64,000 nt of DNA from Rhodococcus sp. OK519 (GTDB lineage: Bacteria > Actinomycetota > Actinomycetes > Mycobacteriales > Mycobacteriaceae). Of the stretch, positions 19,644 through 28,078 are shown in pieces; the stretch's first letter is position 1; each line of letters starts with the position of its first letter. The position numbers were made by a program, and so were the translations under genes. Where the stretch lies: NCBI RefSeq assembly GCF_003051005.1, contig NZ_QAOW01000004.1, positions 1-64,000 of the forward strand, written 5' to 3'. The notes under the pieces are model-generated. The model was not told the DNA's origin and ran no database searches. It saw only the letters and a list, made by a program, of their open reading frames with translations.

Positions 19644-20902
19644 GAATCGTCTCCCTCGAAGCACGCCAGGTAACCGTCAGCGGCGAGGACGCTCGTCGCG
19701 CAGTAGGCCGCGGTCGGGTAGTAGGCGCCCATCGATGTTGCCGGATCGGCGTCGTCCGCCTGCGATGCCTGGATGGACTGTGGGTAGAACGTGTCGTCCG
19801 GCAGCATGTTTCGCAGGAAGAGCAGCTTTGTCGGGACGTCGGTGGACCCCCACGGGACGACGGTCACACCGGGCTCGAGGACCGACGGAAGATCCTCCGG
19901 AGGGGCCACCACATAGTTGTAGAAGCCGTCTGCGTCGAGCGTCGTCTGGAAGTCCGCGGCACAGGCCACCACGGGGTACGGGGAGATCAGATCGTTCTGA
20001 CACATCGACCAGTACCGCACCTGACGCCCTGGTTCCGTCACGGCCGTCCCGCCGCGCGTGTCCGGGAAGGTCGGGGCACGGCCGCGCACCACGACGACCC
20101 GCCCGGGCTGGTGGGTGAACTGGGCCCCGATGTACTTGTTGTCGCCGTTGGGGAACAGACCCGACGTGCTCGCGGGGTTCACGAACGTGGCCTCGGGGGC
20201 GTTGCCGGGGAAGGCTCCGGATGCGGCCGACTCGATCGCCCGATCGAAGCCCGTGCGGGCGGCGTCGGCGACGGGCCCGGTGTAGCCGCTCGGATCGAAC
20301 GGCTGACCGCAGGGCTGCACCGGCACAGTCGCCCCGCCGATGCGGTACCGGACGTCCGGGAGCGGGACACCACCGCTGAGCGACGCGGGATCGTCCGGGA
20401 CGTACACGCGAACGATGAGGAACCCGACCGGCGCCGCGCCGGGACGAAGCGCCTGAATCTGGTTCCGGGTGGGGTCGGCGGCGCCGGCGACCAGCGTCGC
20501 GTGCCACTGCCGCGCCTGCGGTGGCGCCGAGCGGGCAACCTGAACGTCGAACGGGTTGGAACTGCCCGCGTCGGGCGCGATCTCGTCGTCGCGCAGCGTG
20601 TCGATCGTGTCGAGGTCGGTGCCGTAGGTGTTGAGCGAGAAGTACCGGGCCGACGGGAACGTCCCGGACAACTCGATCGTGTCGGACGGACCGAGGGCGT
20701 ACGGGAGAACCCAGTACGCGGCATTGGTGTCGGGGAACGCGACGTTGAGGACCTCGCCGTCGGACAGGAACCGCCACGCACACGGCGCAGGCTCGGGTGC
20801 GGCGGATGCCGGTGCCGGCGCGGTGACGGCCGCCAGGGTGGCGCACAGGACGGCACTACCGCTGAGGATGCGGCGGGTGAGAGATCGCGACGACATGTTC
20901 AT
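19640..20902 (-). CDS. secreted protein of unknown function
   Basis: 420 residues. An N-terminal Sec signal peptide (RR at ~10, hydrophobic core ~14-28, ASAAPE cleavage region near 35) implies export. The mature part is rich in beta-type sequence with FPSARYFSLNTYGTD, FLIVRVYVPDD, NKYIGAQFTHQPGRVVVVRGRAPTFPDT and WSMCQND. Four to six cysteines suggest disulfides. I do not recognise a catalytic motif; the FSLNTY and RGRAPTFPDT blocks recall secreted proteins common in Corynebacteriales. It begins at ATG 20902 (ATG 20896 also possible) and overlaps the GyrI-like gene. Confidence 0.75.
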   Translation of the reverse strand: MNMSSRSLTRRILSGSAVLCATLAAVTAPAPASAAPEPAPCAWRFLSDGEVLNVAFPDTNAAYWVLPYALGPSDTIELSGTFPSARYFSLNTYGTDLDTIDTLRDDEIAPDAGSSNPFDVQVARSAPPQARQWHATLVAGAADPTRNQIQALRPGAAPVGFLIVRVYVPDDPASLSGGVPLPDVRYRIGGATVPVQPCGQPFDPSGYTGPVADAARTGFDRAIESAASGAFPGNAPEATFVNPASTSGLFPNGDNKYIGAQFTHQPGRVVVVRGRAPTFPDTRGGTAVTEPGRQVRYWSMCQNDLISPYPVVACAADFQTTLDADGFYNYVVAPPEDLPSVLEPGVTVVPWGSTDVPTKLLFLRNMLPDDTFYPQSIQASQADDADPATSMGAYYPTAAYCATSVLAADGYLACFEGDDS

Positions 20903-20994
20903 CCGAACCCCAATCGCAGGTTCTCACGATACGAGGCCCCGGCGCCGATGGTGCATGATCGGGCGAACACTGGTTCTGTGCACAGGAGGTGGTC

Positions 20995-21612
20995 ATGGCG
21001 GACCCGAAACGGTTCACGAGACCGGAGATCCAGTCCGCACTCGAGGCTCTGGACGCGGTGACGGTCCCGCTCGGCGACCGGCGGGCCGCAGCCGTGGTGA
21101 TCGCGGTGATGCAGGGCGCCGGCGGGGTGCCGGTGTTCCCGCTGACTCTGCGTCCGGCGAAGATGCGTGCCCATGCAGGGCAGTTCGCGCTCCCCGGTGG
21201 TCGGCTCGATCCCGGTGAAACCGCCAGGGATGCCGCACTGCGCGAACTGCGCGAGGAACTCGGTATCGAGGTCGGGCCCGACGACGTGCTGGGTCGGCTC
21301 GACGACTACGTGACCCGGTCGGGCTACGTCATGACCCCGTTCGTCGTGTGGTCCGAGCGGGCCGTCGACTCGGTGGTGCCGAGCCCGGACGAGGTGGCAC
21401 ACGTCTTCTCCGTTCCGCTGGACGAACTCGATGTACCGACGCAGTTCGTCGAGATCCCCGGATCACCCGACCCAGTCGCGTGCTGGCCGTTCCGTGGCGA
21501 GCACATCCATGCACCCACCGGGGCGGTGATCCACCAGTTCTGTGAGGTCGTTCTGCACGGCCGGCACACCCGGGTGTCCGAGTTCGCACAACCCAGCTTC
21601 GCCTGGCGCTGA
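20995..21612 (+). CDS. Nudix hydrolase, CoA pyrophosphatase-like
   Basis: 205 residues. The UPF0035-type motif KMRAHAGQFALPGGR precedes a complete Nudix box (GGRLDPGETARDAALRELREELGI, ~60-83). This pair of motifs marks coenzyme A pyrophosphatases (NudL). LTLRPAKMRAH replaces the commoner LTKRSxxLRxH, so substrate choice is uncertain. ATG 20995 has AGGAGG five bases upstream, which decides against the GTG at 20989. It is divergent from the secreted protein gene, the shared 90-base gap carrying both promoters. Confidence 0.85.
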   Translation: MADPKRFTRPEIQSALEALDAVTVPLGDRRAAAVVIAVMQGAGGVPVFPLTLRPAKMRAHAGQFALPGGRLDPGETARDAALRELREELGIEVGPDDVLGRLDDYVTRSGYVMTPFVVWSERAVDSVVPSPDEVAHVFSVPLDELDVPTQFVEIPGSPDPVACWPFRGEHIHAPTGAVIHQFCEVVLHGRHTRVSEFAQPSFAWR

Positions 21613-21640
21613 AATTCGTGTGAGTCCTGCGCCGCGGGAC

Positions 21641-21646
21641 TAGCGT
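21641..21646 (+). promoter_or_regulatory. -10 element of a likely leaderless mRNA
   Basis: TAGCGT lies exactly 7 bases before GTG 21654. No Shine-Dalgarno precedes that GTG. The same TAnnnT-N7-start arrangement is found at 2302 and 43085. Confidence 0.5.
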
Positions 21647-21653
21647 CAGCGCC

Positions 21654-22697
21654 GTGACCCTCCTGCGATCGGCACTGCGCGCACTGGACCGCACCGGCGT
21701 CGAGCCCGTGGCCTGGCAGCCACCCCCCGCCCCCGCACTCACCGGTGTGCTCGCCCCCAATCGCCTACTCGATGCGGCGGAGCAGTGGAAGCTGCCCGCC
21801 GGCAGGGGGCCGGAGGACGTCGCGGTCGACGGCGACGGACGAGTGATCACCGGGGGCGAGGACGGGCGACTGTGGCGCTTCGACGCCGTCGGGCGGGCGA
21901 CCGAACTGGCCCACACCGGCGGGCGCCCGCTCGGTGTCGAGGTGCTCGACGACGGCCGATACCTGGTGTGCGACAGCGAGCGTGGCGTGTTGCGCGTCGA
22001 CGAGACCGGTCGGGTGGAGGTACTCACCGACACCGCGCTCGGGACGCCGCTGCTGGCCTGCAACAACTCCGCCGTCGGAAGTGACGGCGTCGTCTATTTC
22101 ACGGACTCGTCGTCGCGGTTCACGGTCCCGGACCATCGTCTCGACCTGCTCGAGCACTCGGGCACCGGACGCCTGCTCCGGTTCGACCCGCGATCCGGTG
22201 ACATCGATCTCCTCGCCGGCGGGCTTCAGTTCGCGAACGGGGTGGGACTCTCGCGCGACGAGTCGTTCGTGATCGTGGCGGAAACCGGTTCCTACCGGAT
22301 CCAGCGGGTCGAGTTGACCGGGCCACGTGCGGGAGCCGTCACCGTGTGGTCGGACAACCTGCCGGGCATTCCCGACAACGTCACGTCGCAGACTGCGGAC
22401 GGCATTTTCTGGGTGGCGCTGTACAGCCCGCGGATGCGACTGCTCGACCAGGTGGCGCCGCATCCGACCCTGCGAATCCTCACCGCGAACCTTCCGGACT
22501 TCGTCCAGCCCGATCCGGAACACCGGGCCTGGGTACTCGGCCTCGACGCCGACGGCCGAATCGTGCACAGCCTGCAGGGAGGCAAAGGCAGCTACTCGCC
22601 GGTGACGGGAGTCCGCGAGACCCCGGACTGGCTCTATCTCGGCAGCCTCACCGCCGGGTCGATCGCTCGCATTCCACGGGGTCTCATCGACCGCTGA
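21654..22697 (+). CDS. SMP-30/strictosidine synthase-like beta-propeller protein
   Basis: 347 residues. Repeated blades (PEDVAVDGDGRVITGGEDGRLWRF, RPLGVEVLDDGRYLVCDSERGVLRV, VGSDGVVYFTDSSSRF, LQFANGVGLSRDESFVIVAETGSYRI) form a six-bladed propeller like gluconolactonase/SMP-30 and strictosidine synthases. The FANG(V)GLS and AETGSYRI motifs are typical of the strictosidine synthase-like branch with lactonase or paraoxonase activity on small esters. No signal peptide. Substrate unknown. GTG 21654 is chosen because of the leaderless -10 and because homologues begin with short hydrophobic starts. Confidence 0.8.
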   Translation: MTLLRSALRALDRTGVEPVAWQPPPAPALTGVLAPNRLLDAAEQWKLPAGRGPEDVAVDGDGRVITGGEDGRLWRFDAVGRATELAHTGGRPLGVEVLDDGRYLVCDSERGVLRVDETGRVEVLTDTALGTPLLACNNSAVGSDGVVYFTDSSSRFTVPDHRLDLLEHSGTGRLLRFDPRSGDIDLLAGGLQFANGVGLSRDESFVIVAETGSYRIQRVELTGPRAGAVTVWSDNLPGIPDNVTSQTADGIFWVALYSPRMRLLDQVAPHPTLRILTANLPDFVQPDPEHRAWVLGLDADGRIVHSLQGGKGSYSPVTGVRETPDWLYLGSLTAGSIARIPRGLIDR

Positions 22698-22774
22698 GCG
22701 TCGAGGCCCCATCCGGTCGGTCACTGAAATGCGACACCGTATGTGGAAGGCTGGCGTACCGACAAGGACACGGG

Positions 22775-23404
22775 GTGCCGAGAGGAATGTTGGTGGACGC
22801 GGTAGGACAGCAGAACGTGAGCCCCCCCGCGGGGGCCGACCGCATCCTCACGATCCCCAATCTCCTGAGCATGATCCGCCTGGCGGGGGTACCGCTCTTC
22901 CTGTACCTGCTGTTGGGGCCGCAGGCCGACGGCTGGGCCCTGGCGCTGCTCATGCTCAGCGGCTTCACCGACTGGGCCGACGGCAAGCTCGCGCGGCTGC
23001 TGAACCAGATGTCGCGGTTCGGCGCGCTGCTCGATCCGTTCGTCGACCGGCTGTACGTGATCACGACCCTGATCGCTTTCGTGCTGCGCGACATCATCCC
23101 GTGGTGGGTCGCTGCCATTCTGATCGGGCGTGACCTGATCCTCGCGCTCACCCTGCCGATCTATCGTCGGCGGAGCCTGCCGCCGCCGGAGGTCATCTAC
23201 CTCGGCAAGGCCGCGACGTTCGCGCTGATGTTCGCGCTTCCGCTGGTGCTGGCCGCGCAGGGGGACTGGGCGATCGCGTCCATCGCTCACGCGTGGGGAT
23301 ATGCGCTCCTGGTCTGGGGCACCGTGCTGTACGTATGGACGGCCGGGATCTACATCGCCAAGGCTGTCGGCGTCGCCCGTACGGTGCCCCGGAGCGGCCC
23401 GTGA
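22775..23404 (+). CDS. CDP-alcohol phosphatidyltransferase (PgsA2-type)
   Basis: 209 residues, about five membrane helices. The CDP-alcohol phosphotransferase signature DGx2ARx8Gx3Dx3D is present as DWADGKLARLLNQMSRFGALLDPFVD (residues ~66-91). Enzymes of this type transfer phosphatidyl from CDP-diacylglycerol to a small alcohol. The homologous locus in M. tuberculosis is pgsA2 (Rv1822), also next to the DUF881 pair; the acceptor (glycerol 3-phosphate or a phosphatidylglycerol) cannot be told from sequence. GTG 22775 has AAGGA six bases upstream; ATG 22787 and GTG 22793 are alternatives. The stop overlaps the next gene. Confidence 0.88.
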   Translation: MPRGMLVDAVGQQNVSPPAGADRILTIPNLLSMIRLAGVPLFLYLLLGPQADGWALALLMLSGFTDWADGKLARLLNQMSRFGALLDPFVDRLYVITTLIAFVLRDIIPWWVAAILIGRDLILALTLPIYRRRSLPPPEVIYLGKAATFALMFALPLVLAAQGDWAIASIAHAWGYALLVWGTVLYVWTAGIYIAKAVGVARTVPRSGP

Positions 23405-24267
23405 GCGGTGCACCCCGGCCGGTGCGGCGAAACCCGGTCCCGTCGCTGCTGAAGTCGCTCATGAACGACCATCTCGACCCCGGATACGCCGGGGCTGCCG
23501 CGGACCGGGAACAGGGGCACTCGAGACCGTCGCGGATCGCGGCCGGGGCATGGATCGCGTTCGGGGCGCTTCTGGTGGGGCTCGTCTTCGGGATCGCCTA
23601 CGCGCAGGCGTCGTCGTCAGCGTCCGATGTCGACGCGACCCGTGGCGAGATGCTCACCAAGGTGCGCGACGCCGAGGACCGAGGCCGGAGCCTCGCCACG
23701 ACCCGCGGCCACCTGGCCGTCCAGGTCGACGCTCTGCGGGCCAAGGTCCTCGCGGGTGACGCCGAGGGCTCCCAGGTACTCGAGCAGTTGCGGACCCTCG
23801 AGTCGGCCGCGGCCGCCGAGCCGGTGCACGGACCCGGGATCGTGGTGACGCTGACGGACCCGGCGGCGCGCCCGGATCTATCGGACTCGTCGCAGCGTGC
23901 GCCGGGTTCGCCGCAGGCGGGAGTTCTCGACCGAGACCTGCAGTCAGTCGTCAACTCCCTCTGGGCGGCCGGGGCCGAGGCCGTTGCCATCGGCGACGTG
24001 CGTGTCGGGCCGGGCGTCACGATCCGACAGGCAGGTGGCGCGATGCTCGTCGACAATCAGCCCGTGCCGTCGCCCTACCGGGTGTCGGCCATCGGATCTC
24101 CCGCCAAGCTGCAGACCAGTTTCGTCGTCAGCGACGCGTATCTGCGAATGGCGGCAGTCCGGGATTTCTACGGCGTGGGATTCTCCATCGCCGAGTCAGG
24201 CGACCTGCAGCTACCCGCTGCCGCAGGTCGTGAAGTGAGGTACGCACAGGAAACCGGGGCACCGTGA
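23401..24267 (+). CDS. DUF881 membrane-anchored protein, first copy
   Basis: 288 residues. A cytoplasmic lead of ~45 residues is followed by one transmembrane helix (AAGAWIAFGALLVGLVFGIAYAQA, ~45-68) and an external coiled coil plus a DUF881 domain with GPGIVVTLTD, LQSVVNSLWAAGAEAVAIGDVRV and PYRVSAIGSPAKL. The family is found as a flanking pair around the small basic protein in Actinobacteria and a related form in Firmicutes near division genes, so an envelope or division role is inferred. GTG 23401 overlaps the pgsA-like stop. Confidence 0.87.
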   Translation: MSGAPRPVRRNPVPSLLKSLMNDHLDPGYAGAAADREQGHSRPSRIAAGAWIAFGALLVGLVFGIAYAQASSSASDVDATRGEMLTKVRDAEDRGRSLATTRGHLAVQVDALRAKVLAGDAEGSQVLEQLRTLESAAAAEPVHGPGIVVTLTDPAARPDLSDSSQRAPGSPQAGVLDRDLQSVVNSLWAAGAEAVAIGDVRVGPGVTIRQAGGAMLVDNQPVPSPYRVSAIGSPAKLQTSFVVSDAYLRMAAVRDFYGVGFSIAESGDLQLPAAAGREVRYAQETGAP

Positions 24268-24614
24268 AAGGTGGATATGCGCTCTACGGAGTGCTCGCGC
24301 TCGTCGTCGGAATCGTGGTCGGGGTCGCCTTCAGCCCGCAGGTGCCCGACGCGGTCCAGCCCTATCTGCCGATCGCGGTGGTCGCAGCGCTCGACGCCGT
24401 CTTCGGTGGCCTGCGCGCGTACCTCGACGAGATCTTCGACTCGAAGGTCTTCGTCGTGTCGTTCGTGTTCAACGTGCTCGTCGCCGCGCTGATCGTCTGG
24501 CTCGGTGATCAACTCGGAGTCGGCACCCAGTTGTCGACCGCCATCATCGTCGTCCTCGGCATCCGCATCTTCGGCAATGCGGCCGCGCTGCGGCGGCGAC
24601 TGTTCGGAGCGTGA
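24264..24614 (+). CDS. sbp: small basic protein (DUF1290, Sbp)
   Basis: 116 residues with three membrane helices: GVLALVVGIVVGVAF, YLPIAVVAALDAVFGGLRA and VVSFVFNVLVAALIVWLGDQL. FGGLRAYLDEIFDSKVFVVSF is the conserved core of DUF1290, called small basic protein in Bacillus where it lies beside ftsZ. GTG 24264 overlaps the previous stop and its stop overlaps the second DUF881 gene, so three membrane proteins are made together and may form a complex. Confidence 0.9.
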   Translation: MKGGYALYGVLALVVGIVVGVAFSPQVPDAVQPYLPIAVVAALDAVFGGLRAYLDEIFDSKVFVVSFVFNVLVAALIVWLGDQLGVGTQLSTAIIVVLGIRIFGNAAALRRRLFGA

Positions 24615-25390
24615 TCGGTATGCAGGACAACGGGACCCCCACCGGGCCGCGCACCGAAGGCCGGCACGAGATGCCGCCGAAACCCCCCGCGCGTTCCCGG
24701 GGACGGCTCGGCTTCGGGCTACTGGCCGTCCTGCTCATGGCCGCGCTCGGGGTGGGTATCGCGACGCAGGTGAGCAGCACAGGTTCCGGTGACAATCTCG
24801 ACTCGGCACGGCCCGCCGATCTGCTGGTCGTCCTGGGCAACCTGAACCAGCGCGAGGCGGCGCTGCGGCAGGAGGTCGCCGGACTCGAGCAGACGCTGTC
24901 GAAACTCGAGGCGGGCGGCGGCGGTTCCGGTGCCGCACTCGACGAGGCGAAGGCGCGCTTGTCGGCTCTCTCGATACAGGCGGGTACCGTCGCCGCGGTC
25001 GGCCCCGGGGTGATCCTGACGGTTCAGGATCCCGGAACGTCCGTCGGTTCCGAGGTGATCCTCGATCTTCTGCAGGAGTTGCGGGCCGCCGGTGCCGAGG
25101 CGATCGAAATCCAAGGTGCGTCAGCGGATCCGATTCGCATCGGCGTGGATTCGTGGGTCACTGGCGGTGGGGGCAACATCACCGTCGACGGGCGCAAGGT
25201 CTCTGCTCCGTTCCGCGTGGTCGCGATCGGTGACCCGCCGACGCTTGCAGCGGCATTGAACATCCCCGGTGGCGTGGTCGACACCGTCGCGCGGAGCGGA
25301 GGGCAGCTGCGAATCGAGCAATCTTCGCAGGTCACCGTCGCCGCCTTGCGGGACATCTCACCACGCCAATACGCTCGTCCCGGAAACTGA
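24611..25390 (+). CDS. DUF881 membrane-anchored protein, second copy
   Basis: 259 residues: a short charged cytoplasmic start, a transmembrane helix at ~33-53 (RLGFGLLAVLLMAALGVGIATQV), a coiled coil (LNQREAALRQEVAGLEQTLSKLEAGGGG) and the DUF881 domain with GPGVILTVQDPG, LLQELRAAGAEAIEIQG and APFRVVAIGDPPTL. It resembles the first copy in layout, so the two may pair around Sbp. GTG 24611 overlaps the sbp stop. Confidence 0.87.
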   Translation: MIGMQDNGTPTGPRTEGRHEMPPKPPARSRGRLGFGLLAVLLMAALGVGIATQVSSTGSGDNLDSARPADLLVVLGNLNQREAALRQEVAGLEQTLSKLEAGGGGSGAALDEAKARLSALSIQAGTVAAVGPGVILTVQDPGTSVGSEVILDLLQELRAAGAEAIEIQGASADPIRIGVDSWVTGGGGNITVDGRKVSAPFRVVAIGDPPTLAAALNIPGGVVDTVARSGGQLRIEQSSQVTVAALRDISPRQYARPGN

Positions 25391-25435
25391 TCTTCTTCGG
25401 TCCGCTCGCCGGGCCGTCCCCGAAAGGAAGCCACC

Positions 25436-25840
25436 GTGAGTGAGCTCGCTACCCCTGCCGATCTGCGCTACACAGCAGAGCACGAATGGGTGCGGCGGAC
25501 GGGTCCGACGACGGTGCGCGTGGGCATCACGGACTTCGCGCAGTCGCAGCTCGGTGACGTCGTGTTCGTGCAGCTTCCCGCAGTCGGCGAGGACGTGACC
25601 GCCGGTGACTCGTTCGGCGAGGTCGAGTCGACGAAGAGCGTCTCCGACATCTTCGCGCCGTTGACGTCGAAAGTGGTTGCCGTCAACGAGGATCTGGACG
25701 GCAGCCCCGAACTGGTGAACACCGAGCCGTACGGCAACGGCTGGCTCGTCGACCTGGAGGTCGACGACGAGGCGGGCCTGGACGCGGTGCTCGCCGGAAC
25801 CCTGGACGCCGAGGGATACCTCGCCATCTCGGGCAGCTGA
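25436..25840 (+). CDS. gcvH: glycine cleavage system H protein
   Basis: 134 residues. It carries the lipoyl-lysine in [15 protein letters not shown] (Lys about 67), flanked by [10 protein letters not shown] near 12 and ALAGTL/GYLAIS-type C-terminus. H protein shuttles the aminomethyl group between the P, T and L proteins. GTG 25436 has GAAAGGAAG seven bases before it. gcvP is 3.2 kb downstream on the same strand with its own riboswitch; gcvT is not in the window. A permuted lipoate ligase-like protein at 43098 could be related in supply of lipoate. Confidence 0.95.
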   Translation: MSELATPADLRYTAEHEWVRRTGPTTVRVGITDFAQSQLGDVVFVQLPAVGEDVTAGDSFGEVESTKSVSDIFAPLTSKVVAVNEDLDGSPELVNTEPYGNGWLVDLEVDDEAGLDAVLAGTLDAEGYLAISGS

Positions 25841-26042
25841 TTTCGCGGGTCACCGCCCGGCCTGTCCGCCTACACGCACCGCCACTCTCAGGGTACGGTC
25901 GAGGTGAGCGCAGAGCCGTGGCGGTGCGCAGATCCGCGCCGGAATGTGATCGTGGCCGAGACTTCGTCGAGGCCGAGTTGTACCGCGTGAATCCGGGGGC
26001 GCCCAGGGCGCTCCCGGATCGACGGATTGAGGAGGAGAAACG

Positions 26043-26537
26043 GTGAGCGAGAACGGCAACGACGCGGTTTACGGAGAGACGCCGGCCGAGACCACATCGG
26101 TTTTCCGTGCGGATTTTCTCAACGAGATGGACACCCAGTCGTCGCAGACGGCCGAGGCCCCGGTCTCCGGAGTCGAGGGTCTGCCCGCGGGGTCCGCGCT
26201 GCTCGTCGTGAAGAGGGGCCCCAACGCGGGCTCGCGCTTCCTGCTCGATCAGCCGACGACGTCCGCCGGGCGTCACCCCGACAGCGACATCTTCCTCGAC
26301 GACGTCACGGTGAGCCGTCGGCACGCCGAGTTCCGTCAGGACGACGACGAGTTCCAGGTCGTGGACGTGGGTAGCTTGAACGGCACGTACGTCAACCGTG
26401 AGCCTGTCGACTCGGCGGTGCTCGCGAACGGTGACGAGGTGCAGATCGGAAAGTTCCGTCTGGTCTTCCTCACTGGACCGCGTGGCAACAGCGGCGGCCC
26501 GCAGATCGGCGAATCCGCGGCTGGTGCAGGTAGCTGA
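26043..26537 (+). CDS. garA: FHA-domain metabolic regulator GarA
   Basis: 164 residues. The N-terminus has AETTSVFRADFLNEMD, where the two Thr (residues 17 and 18) match the PknG/PknB phosphorylation sites known in mycobacterial GarA. The FHA domain (~65-145) has GRHPDSDIFL, SRRHAEFR and LNGTYVNREP. Unphosphorylated GarA inhibits 2-oxoglutarate decarboxylase and NAD-glutamate dehydrogenase and activates glutamate synthase; phosphorylation makes it bind itself and releases them. GTG 26043 follows GAGGAGGAG at seven bases. Confidence 0.95.
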   Translation: MSENGNDAVYGETPAETTSVFRADFLNEMDTQSSQTAEAPVSGVEGLPAGSALLVVKRGPNAGSRFLLDQPTTSAGRHPDSDIFLDDVTVSRRHAEFRQDDDEFQVVDVGSLNGTYVNREPVDSAVLANGDEVQIGKFRLVFLTGPRGNSGGPQIGESAAGAGS

Positions 26538-27274
26538 TGACGGCTGTTCGGCAGGACGCTGCCACGGGCATGTCGATCGGCACGGTGCTCGATCGACTCC
26601 GCCCGGATTTTCCGGACGTCACGATCTCCAAGATTCGGTTCCTGGAGGCCGAGGGGCTCATCAGCCCCGAGCGAACCCCGTCCGGCTATCGGCGATTCTC
26701 GATCGCGGACTGCGAGCGTCTGCGATTCGTGCTCACCGCGCAGCGGGATCAGTACCTTCCGCTCAAGGTGATCAAGGAACAGCTCGAAGCGATCGACCAG
26801 AGCGCGGCGACGGTGGGCGCGGTGGATTCGGCACCGCGCCGCCCTCGCACGCTCGCGATCGCGCCCGGCGAGGTGTCACCGGAAGAGTTCCGGTCCGACC
26901 GTGAGGTGCGGATCAGCAGGGACGACCTCATGGACCGCGCGGGTATCGACGCGAAGTTCCTGAGCGAACTGTTGCGCAGCGGGCTCATCGTCCCCGGAGC
27001 TGCCGGGTTCTTCGACGAGGACGCCGTCACCCTTGCGCGCACAGCGAACTCGATGTCCGAATTCGGACTCGAGGTGCGGCATCTGCGGGCATTCAAGCTG
27101 GCCGCCGATCGCGAGGCCGGGTTGGTTGCGCAGATCGCTGGTCCGGTTGCGAAGGGGCGCGATGCCGGTGCGCGTGATCGCGCCGAAGAGATGGTTCGGG
27201 AGCTGGCCGCCCTGTCGCTGACGCTGCACACCTGTCTCGTCAAGGCTGCGGTCCGCGGGGCGCTCGATCGCTGA
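26537..27274 (+). CDS. ftsR: MerR-family regulator FtsR (Rv1828-type)
   Basis: 245 residues. The winged-helix MerR DNA-binding domain is at ~8-78 (TISKIRFLEAEGLISPERTPSGYRRFSIADCERL), with a long C-terminal half (DRAGIDAKFLSELLRSGLI, then LAADREAGLVAQ) that forms a second winged helix and dimer helix. Homologues: Rv1828 in M. tuberculosis and FtsR, an activator of ftsZ in C. glutamicum. No cysteine or metal motif of the classical MerR ligands is visible. ATG 26537 overlaps the garA stop by one base, so it is co-translated with GarA. Confidence 0.88.
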   Translation: MTAVRQDAATGMSIGTVLDRLRPDFPDVTISKIRFLEAEGLISPERTPSGYRRFSIADCERLRFVLTAQRDQYLPLKVIKEQLEAIDQSAATVGAVDSAPRRPRTLAIAPGEVSPEEFRSDREVRISRDDLMDRAGIDAKFLSELLRSGLIVPGAAGFFDEDAVTLARTANSMSEFGLEVRHLRAFKLAADREAGLVAQIAGPVAKGRDAGARDRAEEMVRELAALSLTLHTCLVKAAVRGALDR

Positions 27275-27299
27275 CGGCCGTAGCAGGTTCGAATAGAAT
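27271..27299 (+). promoter_or_regulatory. promoter upstream of bifunctional nuclease gene
   Basis: CTGACG at 27271-27276, a 17-base spacer and TAGAAT at 27294-27299. The -35 overlaps the ftsR stop codon. Transcription would start near 27306 and leave a leader of about 68 bases before ATG 27374. Confidence 0.6.
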
Positions 27300-27373
27300 C
27301 GGGGCAGTACGTCAAGCGGGGCTCGTTCGCCGTTCGAGGTGGACCCGGTCACCGGTACGAGGTGGAGGACGCG

Positions 27374-27847
27374 ATGAGTGAGATGCGTGTGATCGGGATC
27401 CGTGTCGAGCAGCCGCAGAACCAGCCGGTGCTGTTACTGCGTGAAAGCAATGGCGACCGCTATCTGCCGATCTGGATCGGCCAGACCGAGGCAACCGCGA
27501 TTGCGCTGGAGCAGCAGGGAGTCGAACCTGCCCGCCCACTGACGCACGATCTCATCAAAGATCTGCTCGAGGCTTTCGGGCACACACTGCGTGAGGTGCG
27601 GATCGTGGACTTGCAGGCCGGCACGTTCTATGCCGATCTGGTGTTCGAGGGCGAGGTTCGCGTGTCCGCCAGGCCCTCGGACTCGGTGGCCATCGCGCTG
27701 AGGATCGGTGTACCGATCTTCGTGGAGGAAGCGGTACTCGCCGAGGCCGGCCTGGTGATGCCGGACGAGCGAGAGGACGAGGTGGAGAAGTTCAAGGAGT
27801 TCCTCGAGTCCGTGTCGCCGGACGATTTCAAGGCGACCGACGGCTGA
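27374..27847 (+). CDS. bifunctional nuclease family protein (DUF151, Rv1829-type)
   Basis: 157 residues. DUF151 core: VLLLRESNGDRYLPIWIGQTEATAIALEQQGVEP (~20-55), RPLTHDLIKDLLEAFG and FYADLVFEGEVRVSARPSDSVAIALRIGVPIFV. Plant and bacterial members were reported with nuclease activity; the bacterial function is not settled. An acidic C-terminus (EREDEVEKFKEFLESVSPDDF) follows. ATG 27374 has GGAGG five bases upstream; a GTG at 27362 is unlikely. It lies between two MerR-type genes, as in mycobacteria. Confidence 0.88.
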   Translation: MSEMRVIGIRVEQPQNQPVLLLRESNGDRYLPIWIGQTEATAIALEQQGVEPARPLTHDLIKDLLEAFGHTLREVRIVDLQAGTFYADLVFEGEVRVSARPSDSVAIALRIGVPIFVEEAVLAEAGLVMPDEREDEVEKFKEFLESVSPDDFKATDG

Positions 27848-27853
27848 ATCCCA

Positions 27854-27876
27854 CTCAACCTCAACTTGAGGTTGAG
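27854..27876. promoter_or_regulatory. 23-bp perfect palindromic operator
   Basis: CTCAACCTCAA at 27854-27864 and TTGAGGTTGAG at 27866-27876 are exact complements around one central C. It starts 7 bases after the bifunctional nuclease stop and ends 18 bases before the -35 of the next gene. Palindromes of this size and AT content before a merR gene are typical autoregulatory sites; binding by the MerR at 28079 or by FtsR is inference. Confidence 0.6.
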
Positions 27877-27894
27877 ACTCTTGGGCGCGTCGCG

Positions 27895-27923
27895 TTGACC
27901 CGATGCGCCGAGAACCCTAGCGT
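27895..27923 (+). promoter_or_regulatory. promoter of second merR gene
   Basis: TTGACC at 27895-27900, exactly 17 bases, then TAGCGT at 27918-27923. The -10 lies in one arm of an imperfect repeat: CCCTAGCGT (27915-27923) is the complement of ACGCTAGGG (27944-27952), 20 bases apart. The leader to GTG 28079 would be about 150 bases. Confidence 0.7.
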
Positions 27924-28078
27924 CGTGCATGCGAACGGACGCCACGCTAGGGGTCCGGGGCGTACTCTGAGTGGATCCACCGTTCGGGTTTACTCGATGT
28001 CACGAGTGTGTGGTTGACGGGTTTCGAGAAATCGACAACGACCGTCGCCGCCGCTGAACACGCGAGAGGGAGTAGTCC

